This document shows, one piece after another, positions 24,686-33,027 of a DNA stretch of 64,000 nucleotides (its first letter is position 1; the number at the start of each line of letters is the position of its first letter). The notes below the pieces were generated by a model. The model searched no databases and had not been told where the DNA came from. It saw only the letters and a program-made list of their open reading frames with translations. The translations under genes were made by a program, and so were the position numbers. This stretch comes from Amycolatopsis sp. QT-25 (GTDB lineage: Bacteria > Actinomycetota > Actinomycetes > Mycobacteriales > Pseudonocardiaceae): NCBI RefSeq assembly GCF_029369745.1, contig NZ_CP120210.1:2604001-2668000 (forward strand), given 5' to 3'.

Positions 24686-25104
24686 CGCTCATCCGCTCCG
24701 ACCGAGGCCCGCAACCGCTCGACCTGGGGATCGAGCCGTTTTTTCGCGAACTTCAGGTAGGCGATGGTGATCAGGATCGTGCTGGCGAACTGGCCGAGCC
24801 CGAGCAGGATGCCGACGTTGACCTCGCCCCACACCTTCCGGCTCATGAAGTCGTGCGCGTAGGCCGCCAGCAGCACGAACGTCATGTACCAGGTGAAGAA
24901 CAGCAAGCTCATCGGGAACACGAACCGGCGGAAGGTCTTGCGCAGCGCGACGAACTCCTTGCCGTGCTGGATCCGGTCGAAGTCCGGGCCGGTGGCGCGC
25001 GGCGGCGGGGGAGCGGGCCGGCGCTCGCGGACGAACAGCGCGGGCAGCTGCCCGGTTTCCTCCAAGGCGTTGCTCGCCGCGTAGGGACGCGCGACGTCGG
25101 GCAT
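24682..25104 (-). CDS. DUF485 membrane protein
   Basis: 140 residues. A Pro/Arg-rich soluble N-terminus of about 60 residues precedes two membrane helices (FVFPMSLLFFTWYMTFVLLAAYA and VNVGILLGLGQFASTILITIAYL) with the family motif HDFMSRKVWGEVN between them. DUF485 proteins accompany acetate symporters, and this one overlaps actP by four bases. GGAGG lies eight bases before the ATG. It is the first gene of the operon. Confidence 0.88.
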   Translation of the reverse strand: MPDVARPYAASNALEETGQLPALFVRERRPAPPPPRATGPDFDRIQHGKEFVALRKTFRRFVFPMSLLFFTWYMTFVLLAAYAHDFMSRKVWGEVNVGILLGLGQFASTILITIAYLKFAKKRLDPQVERLRASVGADER

Positions 25105-26049
25105 GGGGTTCCTCCGGGGCTTGCATCCGTGGCGCGGTACGAGAGCGCACATACTAACTTCGGCTTCACCCGTGCCGAATAGGCGACCCCGGTTTCGTGA
25201 AGGCGTGAGCAGGTATTCGGTTTTACCTCGTATTGGTGTTTCCCCAAATCGTTTCGGCCGAAATGAACGGGCTTTATCACTCGTAATAGTGAGTAAAGTT
25301 GTCACGCGGGGTCATCGCCCGAACGGACCACTGCGGCAAACGATGGACGGTGGCCACGCTCTGTCCCTCATTTTGGTGACAGATCGTAGTTTCGCTACCG
25401 GGTCGCGACAGGTTCCGATACCGTGCCCGCCATCCGGGACCGGGGAAGATCCCCCGTTTCACCGGGTGTCCCGAAAGAAATCACCATGTCGGGCGACAGT
25501 GAATCGGCTTGGGTGGCAAGGCCACAACATCGGGCACACATTTGGACTTGACCCACCCGTTGGGGGCACGGAAAGTAGTTCGACTGGGCGACACGGCTAC
25601 CCAGCGTAGGCTGATCGGGTGACAAGGCCACCCTGTGTATCCGCGCAACCCGTGACCGGAATTCCCTCGTTTGTGACGCGCAGGTGGATTTCGCGCCTTC
25701 CTGGTCGTTCGGGAACACACTTTTCGCTGGTCAGCACCCGTGCCCCGAACGGAATTGACGGCACCGGGATTGGTGTACGATTCTTTGGTCCGGCTGACCC
25801 GCTGTGATCGATTGGCAAAGAGAAGTTGCTCTCGACGACCGTGCACTACGCAGGTTGCGACCTGCACGTGCAGGTGCAAGACCTTCCGAAGCGGACCGGT
25901 GTTCCTGGGGACACCCGGAGCGCCGGACGAGGTCCCTCAGGTCGCGATCGAGCACGGGGTCGGTGCGGGGTCGAGTTCCCCGCGAGCGGACGTCTCGCGG
26001 GGACGGACGCCTCAGACCGTGCCAGGACGCCGGACAGGGAGTCACCTAC
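25105..26049. other. Gene-free stretch of 945 bases upstream of the conservon
   Basis: No convincing coding frame on either strand: codon third positions are not G/C biased in any frame. It contains AT-rich sites near 25260-25295 (TCACT-N6-AGTGA at 25277-25292), a perfect 16-base palindrome at 25861-25876, and a possible promoter (TTGACG 25755-25760, TACGAT 25776-25781, 15-base spacer). It must hold the divergent promoters of the DUF485/actP operon and the kinase operon, but is unusually long for that. Confidence 0.5.
25861..25876. promoter_or_regulatory. Perfect 16-base palindrome ACCTGCACGTGCAGGT
   Basis: Exact self-complementary sequence with no spacer, flanked by TTGC and GCAA that also pair if one base is looped out. 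It is 174 bases upstream of the kinase start. Its lack of a loop favours a dimeric protein site over an RNA hairpin. Confidence 0.5.
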
Positions 26050-29000
26050 GTGACCGTTGCAGGAGAAGGCCAAGTGCCGGTCGGGGAGCTGCTGGGACGC
26101 ACTCCCCGGCCCTCTCGGTGGGCCACCGGCTGGCGCACGCTCGTGCGCTGGCGGGACTGGAGCCTGCCGGTGAAGCTGTCGGCCGTGACGCTGGTGCCGA
26201 TCCTCATCGCGCTCGCGCTGGGCATCGCGACCATCGCGGGCCAGGTCGGCCGGTCCGACGGTTACCAGCGGCTGGACCGGCTCGTGGCGTTGAGCGGGCA
26301 CGTCCGCACCCTCACCGACGGGCTCGGTCGCGAACGCACCCAGTCCGCCGCCGGGCTGACCGCGGGCACCGTCGGCGGGACCCTGGAACTCGGCTCGGCC
26401 CGCGCCGACGTGGACACCGCCATCCCGCTTTACGTCGCCGCCGCGTCCCGGGCGCTGGAGAACGAGCCGTCGCTCCGCCAGGCGCGGGACGCCGCGGCCG
26501 CCCAGCTGGACAGGCTGGCCGACATCCGCCAGCGGGCCTCCGCCGGGCAGCTCGATCCCGTCCAGGCCATCGGTGAGTACACCGACGTGACCACCGCGCT
26601 GCTCGCGCTGGACACCGCGCTCGCCGCCGGTGCCGGCGAAGGCGTCCTCGGTGGCACCCCCGCGGCGTTGCACGACCTCGCCGTGATGGAGGAACAGCTG
26701 TCGCTGAGCCAGGCGCTGGTCTCCTTCGGCATCGCCCGCTCGGGCCTCGCGCCGAGTGAACTCGACCGGCTGCGCACCGCCGAACTGAGGCTGGCCGACC
26801 GGTTCACCGACTTCCGCGCCGCCGCGTCGGAGCGGCAGCGCCAGGAGTTCGGCGCCGCCGTCACCGACGAAGTGATGGAAAACCGTGACAGGCTCGCGAA
26901 AACCGCGCTCGGCGAGCAAGGGACCCCTTCCGCGCAGGCGTTCCGTTCGTTGTCCGCGCGGGGCTGGACCGACGCGTCGACCGCGGTGCTCACCAAGGTC
27001 GGCGAGGTCGCGAACAAGTTCGGCGGTGAGACCACCGCGGTCTCGGCCGAACTGGTCGACGACGCCAGCAGCGGCGCGGGCCTGCTCGCGGTCCTGCTGT
27101 TCGGCGCGATGGTGCTCGCCGTCGCCGTCGTCTTCCTCATCACCCGCCAGCTGCTGCGCTCGCTCAAGGTGCTGCGCGCCAGCGCCCTCGACGTCGCCGA
27201 GAGGCAGTTGCCCGACGCGGTCCGCAACATCCAGGAGGGCCGCTCGCAGGGCACCGACGTGCGGCCGGTCCCGGTCGGCAGCGACGACGAGATCGGCGAG
27301 GTCGCCAGGGCCTTCGACAAGGTGCATCACCAGGCGCTGCGCCTGGCCACCGAGCAGGCCTCGATGCGCACCGGCTACAGCAACGTGTTCGTCAACCTCT
27401 CCCGCCGCAGCCAAAGTCTCGTGCAGCGCCAGCTGCAACTGATCGAGCGGCTGGAGCGCGACGAAGAGGACGCGGACCAGCTGGCCACGCTCTTCCAGCT
27501 CGACCACCTCGCCACCCGCATGCGCCGCAACAACGAAAACCTGATGGTCCTTTCCGGCGCCGAGCCGGGCAGGCGGTCCGGCCAGCCGGTCTCCGCCACC
27601 GACGTGGTGCGCGCGGCCGTGTCCGAGATCGAGCAGTACCAGCGGGTCACCGTGCAGAACCCGCCGCCGGTGCGGCTGGTCGGCTACGCGGCCAACGATC
27701 TGATGCGCCTGATCGCCGAACTGCTGGACAACGCCACGGCGTTCTCCGCCCCGGAAACCCAGGTGACGGTCGCGACGAGGCTCGTCGAAGACGGCTCGTT
27801 CGGTATCGACATCCTCGACAAGGGCATCGGGATGAACGAGGCCGAGGTCGCCGAGGCCAACGCCCGGCTCACCGAGTCCCCCAACGTCGACCTCACCACC
27901 TCGCGCCGGATGGGTCTGTTCGTGGTCGGGCGGCTGGCCAGCAGGCACCGCATCGGAGTCTCGCTGCACGGCGGCAAGGACATCGTCGGCGTGCGCGCCA
28001 CCGTCTCGGTCCCGGCGGATCTCGTGATGGTCCCGCCCGGCGGGGACCCCGGTCCCGCCACCGGCCCGATCACCCAGCGCCTCGCGCCGCTGCCGTCGCA
28101 GCAGCCGGGCGGCCTGCCCCGCCGCCGACGTCCCACGAACGGCTCGCGGCCGGATACCCCGAGCGTGCCGTCGCAAGGCGGTGAGCGCTGGCCCTCGGCG
28201 AAGGACCTGGCCGGCCACGCCGAATCCGGCATGAACGGGCATGGTCACCCCCAGAACCCGTGGCCGCCGTCGGATCCGGAGATCTCGGGAACGGCGCTGT
28301 TCAGCCCGATCACCCAGGACGAGACGGAATCCGCCGCGGAACCCGTGCCCGTCGCGAAGGAGGCGGAGGACCCGACCTCGGTGGAAGGCGAGCTGCCCAG
28401 CGGCAAGGAGCTGTTCGAGGCCAAGAACGGCACCACGCTGAGCGAATGGTGGAAGCAGGCGGTCCCGCCGCCCGCCGCCGCCGCGCCCCCGCCCACCGCG
28501 TCGGAGACGACACCGATCTTCGACGAGATGCTCTCGGCGTGGTTCCGCTCGCCCGTTCCGGAAAAGCCCGCGGGCAGGCAGGAGAAGCCGGGGGAGAAGG
28601 AAGCCGAAGAGAAGAAGACGGCCGAGTCCGCTCCCACCGCCGAACAGGAATCCCGCACCTGGGACTTCGCCAGCGACAAGGCCTTCCGCACGGTGCAGGA
28701 GGTCTCCCAGAACGCTCCGTCGACCTTCACGCAAGCCGGGTTGCCCCGCCGCCGCAAGGGCGAGCAACTTCTGCCGGGCAGCGCGGCGTCGTCGCTCCCG
28801 GCCGCCGCACCCGCCGCCAAGTCGGATCTGCCGGTCCGCGATCCGGCGAACGTGCGCGGCAGGCTGAGCAGTTTCCAGCAGGGCGTCAAGCGCGGGCGCA
28901 AGGAGGCGGCGGACAAGGCCACCCCCGCCGAGGCGCAGCCCGTCACCACCCAGCCGGTCACCACCCAGCCCCTCGCCACCCAGCCCCTCGCCACCCAGCC

Positions 29001-29484
29001 GGACGCGACCCCCGAGCCGGCAGCGGCACCCGAGCCGCCGAAGACGTCCGAGCCCGCGAAGGCACCGGAGACGGCGAAGGCACCGGAGACGGCCACGCGT
29101 CCTGCGGCCCCGCCCGCCGCGTTGCCGAGCCGGAAACCCGCGAAGAAACCGCAGGCAGCGCCCCCGGAACCGGAACCGGTCGCCGCCACCGAGGAGACGG
29201 ACGCCTGGAATTTCGGCTCCGACGAAGGCTGGAAAGCAGCCCAAGCGGTGTCCCAGTCGGTCCCCCCGAAGATGACTTCGGCAGGATTACCCCGGCGCCG
29301 CCGCGGGGAGCAACTGCTTCCGGGCAGCGCGGGACCGCCCGCCGGGGCGGTCACCCCCCGACCACAGCGAGACGCGCACGACGTGCGCGGTCGCCTGAGC
29401 AGTTTCCAGCAGGGCATCCAGCGCGGACGGCACCACACGGCCCAGGCGACCGAAGCCAACCACGAAACCTTGGAGGGTGAATGA
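26050..29484 (+). CDS. cvnA: Conservon sensor histidine kinase-like protein with NIT domain
   Basis: 1144 residues. Two membrane helices (about 40-58 and 342-364) flank an extracellular nitrate/nitrite-sensing-like helical domain. A HAMP-like segment and a HATPase domain follow, with N-box AELLDNATAFSAPETQ and DILDKGIGMNEAE (about 555-610). No standard phospho-accepting histidine box is obvious, as in CvnA proteins. The last 480 residues are Pro/Ala-rich and probably disordered, with a duplicated module. The GTG at 26050 has AGGGAG eight bases upstream. Its stop overlaps the roadblock gene (ATGA). It is thought to pass a signal to the Ras-like GTPase encoded third after it. Confidence 0.88.
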   Translation: MTVAGEGQVPVGELLGRTPRPSRWATGWRTLVRWRDWSLPVKLSAVTLVPILIALALGIATIAGQVGRSDGYQRLDRLVALSGHVRTLTDGLGRERTQSAAGLTAGTVGGTLELGSARADVDTAIPLYVAAASRALENEPSLRQARDAAAAQLDRLADIRQRASAGQLDPVQAIGEYTDVTTALLALDTALAAGAGEGVLGGTPAALHDLAVMEEQLSLSQALVSFGIARSGLAPSELDRLRTAELRLADRFTDFRAAASERQRQEFGAAVTDEVMENRDRLAKTALGEQGTPSAQAFRSLSARGWTDASTAVLTKVGEVANKFGGETTAVSAELVDDASSGAGLLAVLLFGAMVLAVAVVFLITRQLLRSLKVLRASALDVAERQLPDAVRNIQEGRSQGTDVRPVPVGSDDEIGEVARAFDKVHHQALRLATEQASMRTGYSNVFVNLSRRSQSLVQRQLQLIERLERDEEDADQLATLFQLDHLATRMRRNNENLMVLSGAEPGRRSGQPVSATDVVRAAVSEIEQYQRVTVQNPPPVRLVGYAANDLMRLIAELLDNATAFSAPETQVTVATRLVEDGSFGIDILDKGIGMNEAEVAEANARLTESPNVDLTTSRRMGLFVVGRLASRHRIGVSLHGGKDIVGVRATVSVPADLVMVPPGGDPGPATGPITQRLAPLPSQQPGGLPRRRRPTNGSRPDTPSVPSQGGERWPSAKDLAGHAESGMNGHGHPQNPWPPSDPEISGTALFSPITQDETESAAEPVPVAKEAEDPTSVEGELPSGKELFEAKNGTTLSEWWKQAVPPPAAAAPPPTASETTPIFDEMLSAWFRSPVPEKPAGRQEKPGEKEAEEKKTAESAPTAEQESRTWDFASDKAFRTVQEVSQNAPSTFTQAGLPRRRKGEQLLPGSAASSLPAAAPAAKSDLPVRDPANVRGRLSSFQQGVKRGRKEAADKATPAEAQPVTTQPVTTQPLATQPLATQPDATPEPAAAPEPPKTSEPAKAPETAKAPETATRPAAPPAALPSRKPAKKPQAAPPEPEPVAATEETDAWNFGSDEGWKAAQAVSQSVPPKMTSAGLPRRRRGEQLLPGSAGPPAGAVTPRPQRDAHDVRGRLSSFQQGIQRGRHHTAQATEANHETLEGE
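28936..29010 (+). repeat. Five 15-bp tandem repeats inside cvnA
   Basis: Units of 15 bases beginning CAGCC and ending ACC at 28936, 28951, 28966, 28981 and 28996 encode QPVTT, QPVTT, QPLAT, QPLAT and QPDAT. Two units are identical. They lie in the disordered tail between its two duplicated modules, so copy number can change without breaking frame. Confidence 0.85.
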
Positions 29485-29933
29485 CCTCGCCGAACCCGGC
29501 CCAACCCCAGCAGAACCAGTTCGGGTGGCTGGTGAACGACTTCGCCGAGCGCGTACCCGGAGTGGCGCACGCCGTGGTCGTGTCGGCGGACGGCCTCCTG
29601 CTCACCGCGTCCAGCAGACTCCCGCTGGACCGGGCCGACCAGCTGGCCGCCGTCGCGTCCGGCCTGGTGAGCCTGACCCAGGGTGCCGCCCGGTGCTTCG
29701 AGGCGGGCGCGGTCAACGAGACCGTCGTCGAGATGGAGCTCGGCATCATGGTGCTGATGTCCATCAGCGACGGCTCCTGCCTGGCCATCCTCGCCGCACC
29801 GAACTGCGACATCGGACAAGTCGCCTACGAGATGACGATGCTCGTCGATCGCGTCGGCCAGATCCTCACACCGGAACTCCGCGCGCAATTGCAGGGCGCC
29901 GGTGGGTCGCTGATCGGCGAACCGGTGGGATGA
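29481..29933 (+). CDS. cvnB: Roadblock/LC7 domain protein
   Basis: 150 residues. Roadblock/LC7 fold: FGWLVNDFAERVPGVAHAVVVSADGLLLTAS, then GLVSLTQGAARCFEAGAVNETVVEMELGIMVLMSI and the final VGQILTPEL. In conservons this protein binds and regulates the Ras-like GTPase. ATGA overlap with cvnA shows translational coupling. Full family length, no oddities. Confidence 0.9.
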   Translation: MTSPNPAQPQQNQFGWLVNDFAERVPGVAHAVVVSADGLLLTASSRLPLDRADQLAAVASGLVSLTQGAARCFEAGAVNETVVEMELGIMVLMSISDGSCLAILAAPNCDIGQVAYEMTMLVDRVGQILTPELRAQLQGAGGSLIGEPVG

Positions 29934-29940
29934 TGTCCCG

Positions 29941-30687
29941 ATGAGCACCGGATCCGGATCCCTCGGCGAACCGCCGGGGACGGGTGAACACCGGCTCCCG
30001 CACGCGGGGGCCGCCCATGCCGCCGGTTCACGGGACGACGGCACGTTCGCCGACGTCCTGAACGGGTTCACCCTGGATTCGGGCCGTGGTCGTCGGAAGC
30101 GCAAGAAGAACAAGCAAGCCCAGGATTCCCCGCCGGGCGGAGCCCGTTCCGCCGGGGAATCGGCAGTCCCGCAGCCGACCGATCAAGGAGACCGCGTGAC
30201 CTCACTTGCTTCTCCACCCGACAGCGGCGCAGGTGCCGTCGGGCCGAGACCAGGTGGTCTTTTCGACCCGGGCCCGCCCAGCGGCGAGTTCATCATGCCC
30301 GCCGTCTTCGAGCAGCCGCCGTCGCCGCTCGAAGAGACGGCGATCGTCCGTCCCTATGCCCTCACCGGGGGCCGGACCAAGGCGAACTACGCTCTCGAGC
30401 TGGAGACGCTCATCTCCACCAAGGACCATGTCGCCACGGGTAGCCTCCCCGCGGTGGCCGCGGACCAGATCGAGTGCGTTTCGATCATCGAGGAGTGCCG
30501 CACCCCGCGTTCGGTCGCCGAAATCGCGGCGACCCTGCGCGTACCGCTGGGGGTGGCACGCGTGCTGATCAGCGACGCGGCGGACGCGGGACTGGTCAGC
30601 GTGCACAAGACGATTTCGGGCAATGACGGCGCCGAGGCACATCTGGTGTTGATGGAAAGGGTTTTGAGTGGACTCCGTCGGCTTTAA
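29941..30687 (+). CDS. cvnC: DUF742 protein with N-terminal extension
   Basis: 248 residues. The C-terminal 120 residues are a DUF742 domain with a winged-helix look: IVRPYALTGGRTKA, then QIECVSIIEECRTPRSVAEIAATLRVPLGVARVLISDAADAGLV. The N-terminal half is low-complexity with a basic patch (RGRRKRKKNKQ) preceded by FADVLNGFTLDS. An internal GTG at 30196 has a perfect AAGGAG six bases upstream and would give a short DUF742 protein of normal size, so two products are possible. It lies between cvnB and cvnD in the conservon. Confidence 0.85.
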   Translation: MSTGSGSLGEPPGTGEHRLPHAGAAHAAGSRDDGTFADVLNGFTLDSGRGRRKRKKNKQAQDSPPGGARSAGESAVPQPTDQGDRVTSLASPPDSGAGAVGPRPGGLFDPGPPSGEFIMPAVFEQPPSPLEETAIVRPYALTGGRTKANYALELETLISTKDHVATGSLPAVAADQIECVSIIEECRTPRSVAEIAATLRVPLGVARVLISDAADAGLVSVHKTISGNDGAEAHLVLMERVLSGLRRL

Positions 30688-31279
30688 GGCACCGCGGGAC
30701 ACCGCGCCCCCGACCATGACATCCGCGAAGATCGTCGTGGCGGGTGGCTTCGGTGCGGGTAAGACGACCTTCGTCGGTTCGGTGTCGGAGATCGTCCCGC
30801 TCACCACCGAGGCGATGATGACGGACGCCAGTCGGGGGATCGACAACCTCGACCAGACGCCCAACAAGTCGACCACCACGGTCGCGATGGACTTCGGCCG
30901 GGTCTCCCTGGACGCGGACCTGATCCTCTACCTGTTCGGCACGCCCGGGCAGCAGCGGTTCTGGTTCATGTGGGACGACCTCGTCCGCGGCGCGATCGGC
31001 GCCGTGGTGCTGGCCGACACGCGACGGCTGGCCGATTCGTTCGCGCCGATCGACTTCTTCGAGGACCGGGGCCTGCCCTACATCGTCGGGGTGAACACCT
31101 TCGACGGCGTCCTCGAGCACGACATCAACGACGTGCGTGAAGCGCTGTCGATCGACCCCAACATCCCGATCGTCCGCTGTGACGCGCGGGAGCGGGAATC
31201 GACCAAGCAGACGCTGATCACGCTGGTCGAGTACGCGATGCGGCAGTGGATCGCCTTGCGCGCGAGCAACGCGAGGTGA
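30668..31279 (+). CDS. cvnD: Conservon Ras-like GTPase
   Basis: 203 residues. GTPase motifs in order: P-loop GGFGAGKTT (about 24-32), a threonine-bearing switch I (NKSTTTVAMDFG), G3-like GTPGQQRF, and a G4 variant VNTFD in place of NKxD. The middle carries WDDLVRGAIGAVVLADTRRL. It is an MglA/Ras-superfamily switch at the membrane face, acting with the three preceding conservon proteins. GTG start overlaps the end of the DUF742 gene by 20 bases. A hairpin terminator follows within 10 bases. Confidence 0.9.
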   Translation: MDSVGFKAPRDTAPPTMTSAKIVVAGGFGAGKTTFVGSVSEIVPLTTEAMMTDASRGIDNLDQTPNKSTTTVAMDFGRVSLDADLILYLFGTPGQQRFWFMWDDLVRGAIGAVVLADTRRLADSFAPIDFFEDRGLPYIVGVNTFDGVLEHDINDVREALSIDPNIPIVRCDARERESTKQTLITLVEYAMRQWIALRASNAR

Positions 31280-31286
31280 ACCTGAC

Positions 31287-31310
31287 GGCGGCAGCGTAGG
31301 GGCTGCCGCC
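31287..31310. terminator. Bidirectional terminator after the conservon
   Basis: GGCGGCAGC (31287-31295) pairs with GCTGCCGCC (31302-31310). It lies between the convergent stops of cvnD and the reductase-like gene. Confidence 0.7.
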
Positions 31311-31315
31311 CGGCT

Positions 31316-31873
31316 TCACCGCTTTTCGTAGGTCAGCACCACCGCGCGCCCGTCGAAGGTACGGGTGCCGGTCAACCGCAGGTCCGTCCGGACGCCGCCC
31401 CCGAACACCTGCTTGCCGCCGCCGAGCACCACCGGGTGCACGACGACATGGAACTCGTCGATCAGGCCCCGGTCGGCGAGCGCCGTGGCCAGCCCGGCCC
31501 CGCCCATCAGCAGCAGATCCTTGCCGGGCCTGCCCTTGAGCCCGGCGACGCGTTCGGCGAGATCGCCGGCGACGACCTCGGTGTTCCAGTCCGCTTTCTC
31601 CAGCGTCCTGGAGAAGACGATCTTCGGCGTCTTCCGCCAGGTCTCGGCGAACCGCAGGTCGTGCGGGTGATCCGACAGCGATTCGGCCCGCGGCCAGAAC
31701 GACGACATCATGTCCCAGACCCGCCGTCCGTAGACGAAGGTGTCGCCGCGGTCGAGCAGTTCCTGCGAGTGGTCGGACAGTTCGGGGCCCATCTCGGCCC
31801 AGTCGAACTCGCCTTCCGGGCCCTCGATGCGGCCGTCGAGCGAGGTGTGGACGAGGTAGACGAGCTTGCGCAT
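31316..31873 (-). CDS. RibD C-terminal/dihydrofolate reductase-like protein
   Basis: 185 residues. The DHFR-like fold is shown by KLVYLVHTSLDGRIEGPEGEFDW, TFVYGRRVWDMM, KIVFSRTLEKADWNTEVV, LLLMGGAGLATALADRGLIDEFHVVVHPVVLGGGKQVF. It probably reduces a substrate with NADPH; it lacks features of a true housekeeping DHFR and belongs to the YyaP/RibD_C stand-alone group, whose substrate is unknown. GGAGG lies close before the ATG at 31873. A triple tandem repeat sits about 90 bases upstream. Confidence 0.85.
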   Translation of the reverse strand: MRKLVYLVHTSLDGRIEGPEGEFDWAEMGPELSDHSQELLDRGDTFVYGRRVWDMMSSFWPRAESLSDHPHDLRFAETWRKTPKIVFSRTLEKADWNTEVVAGDLAERVAGLKGRPGKDLLLMGGAGLATALADRGLIDEFHVVVHPVVLGGGKQVFGGGVRTDLRLTGTRTFDGRAVVLTYEKR

Positions 31874-31964
31874 GGCTTGATTCCTCCGGTGTGGCGGCCG
31901 CCTTTCGGGCGCCGGACACCGAGGGGTCGGAGCGGGCGCGGGATTCTCGACATGCCCCCACGCA

Positions 31965-32021
31965 CTTTTCGGTGGCGCTGTGGCTTTTCGGTGGCACTGG
32001 GGTTTTTCGGTGGCACTGTGG
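31965..32021. repeat. Three 19-bp tandem repeats upstream of the reductase-like gene
   Basis: Units 31965-31983, 31984-32002 and 32003-32021 share CTTTTCGGTGGCACTGTGG with one to three changes each. The 505-base gap (31874-32379) in which they lie holds no supported gene. They could be tandem sites for a regulator of the minus-strand gene. Confidence 0.75.
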
Positions 32022-32243
32022 CGTGGCTTCCGGACCAGCCGACGAGGCCGGCCGCGCTTGTGTCGAGGAGGAGGGCAAACGTGTCCGGGCGCCGAAGCCT
32101 TGAATGGCGTGATCGCCACAGGGGGACCGGCGCGCCCAGAACCGTCCACAAGGGAACTCGGAGTGGGCTTCAGCGCCCGATTCGAGCACTTCACGTAGTT
32201 AGCCGGGGGTGAAGTCGAGTTCGTCGGCTGTGCCGGTGCGCCT

Positions 32244-32286
32244 GAAGGCCTCCTTCCTTGCGCCTAGCACAAGGAAGGAGGCCTTC
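32244..32286. repeat. Perfect 17-bp-arm class A palindrome
   Basis: Arms 32244-32260 (GAAGGCCTCCTTCCTTG) and 32270-32286 pair exactly around CGCCTAGCA, the class A tip. It lies downstream of the DUF899 gene stop and directly next to a second repeat (32287-32339). Confidence 0.85.
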
Positions 32287-32339
32287 CCCCGCGAGAGAGA
32301 ATCACGGTGACGGCCTAGCGGGCACGGGGGTCGTGATGT
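32287..32339. repeat. Dispersed 53-bp intergenic repeat, copy 1
   Basis: From CCCCGCGAGAGAGAA to GTCGTGATGT this stretch matches 63804-63856 at about 85% of positions, including the exact core CGGCCTAGCGGGCAC. Both copies lie in the same orientation, downstream of the stop of a minus-strand gene. Confidence 0.7.
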
Positions 32340-32379
32340 TCCTCCGGATGCGGCCGACTCTCATCCAGCGGACCGCTGC

Positions 32380-33027
32380 TCAGTACTCGTCGTGCCGTTT
32401 CCACCAGTGGCCCGGTCCGTCGTTCCCGCGGCCGGACTCTTCCCACGCCTCCTGCCGCCCGAACGGTGTCAGGTCGAGGTAGCGGAAGGTGCTCACGAGC
32501 GACTCGGCGCCCCTGCTGGTGGTGAAGTAGGTGCGAAAGACCTCGTCGCCCTCGCGCAGGAAGACGCTGATGCCGAAACCGCCGTCGACACCGCAGTCGG
32601 GGTTGAAGTCGTCGCCGGTCGACAGCCACGGGATCGTCCAGCCCATCCGCTCCCTGTACTTCTCGATTTCGGGAAGCGGGGCGGGCGAGACCGCGGTGAA
32701 CGTCGTGTCGCGGGCGTGGAGGTGGACGAGGGGGCCGACGTGGTCGATGACCATCGAACAGCCGACGCATCCCGCTTTCTGGCCGGGATTCAGCATGAAG
32801 TGGTAGACGATCAGCTGGCGGCGTCCTTCGAACAGGTCCAGCAGGGAGACCCGGCCGTCCGGGCCTTCGAATTCGTACTTGCCGTCGAAGCGGACCATGG
32901 GCAGCCGCCGTCGTTCGGCGTTGATCGCGTCGGTGGCTTTGGTGAGCTCTTTTTCCTTGATCAGCAAGGCGTCCCGCACGGCCTGCCATTCTTCGCGCGA
33001 CACGACTTCGGGGAGTGCCGTGGTCAT
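32380..33027 (-). CDS. DUF899 thioredoxin-fold protein
   Basis: 215 residues. DUF899 family, distantly thioredoxin-like: EWQAVRDALLIKEKELTKATDAINAERRRLPMV at the start, then RRQLIVYHFMLNPGQKAGCVGCSMVIDHV with a C-x2-C pair, and LPEIEKYRERMGWTIPWLS. The role is unknown; the cysteine pair suggests thiol redox chemistry. Its ATG overlaps the stop of the SRPBCC gene by four bases, so it is the last gene of an ArsR-SRPBCC-DUF899 operon. Confidence 0.87.
   Translation of the reverse strand: MTTALPEVVSREEWQAVRDALLIKEKELTKATDAINAERRRLPMVRFDGKYEFEGPDGRVSLLDLFEGRRQLIVYHFMLNPGQKAGCVGCSMVIDHVGPLVHLHARDTTFTAVSPAPLPEIEKYRERMGWTIPWLSTGDDFNPDCGVDGGFGISVFLREGDEVFRTYFTTSRGAESLVSTFRYLDLTPFGRQEAWEESGRGNDGPGHWWKRHDEY

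Noticed and set aside
25804..26049. Start of the conservon kinase at 25804
   Set aside because: The extra 82 codons have no G/C third-position bias and no similarity; the GTG at 26050 has a proper ribosome site and begins the conserved protein.
28936..29010. CRISPR-like array
   Set aside because: The 15-bp units have no spacers, lie inside a coding frame and encode a Gln-Pro repeat.
31965..32021. CRISPR or origin iterons at the 19-bp repeats
   Set aside because: Only three adjacent units with no spacers, no cas or replication gene nearby.
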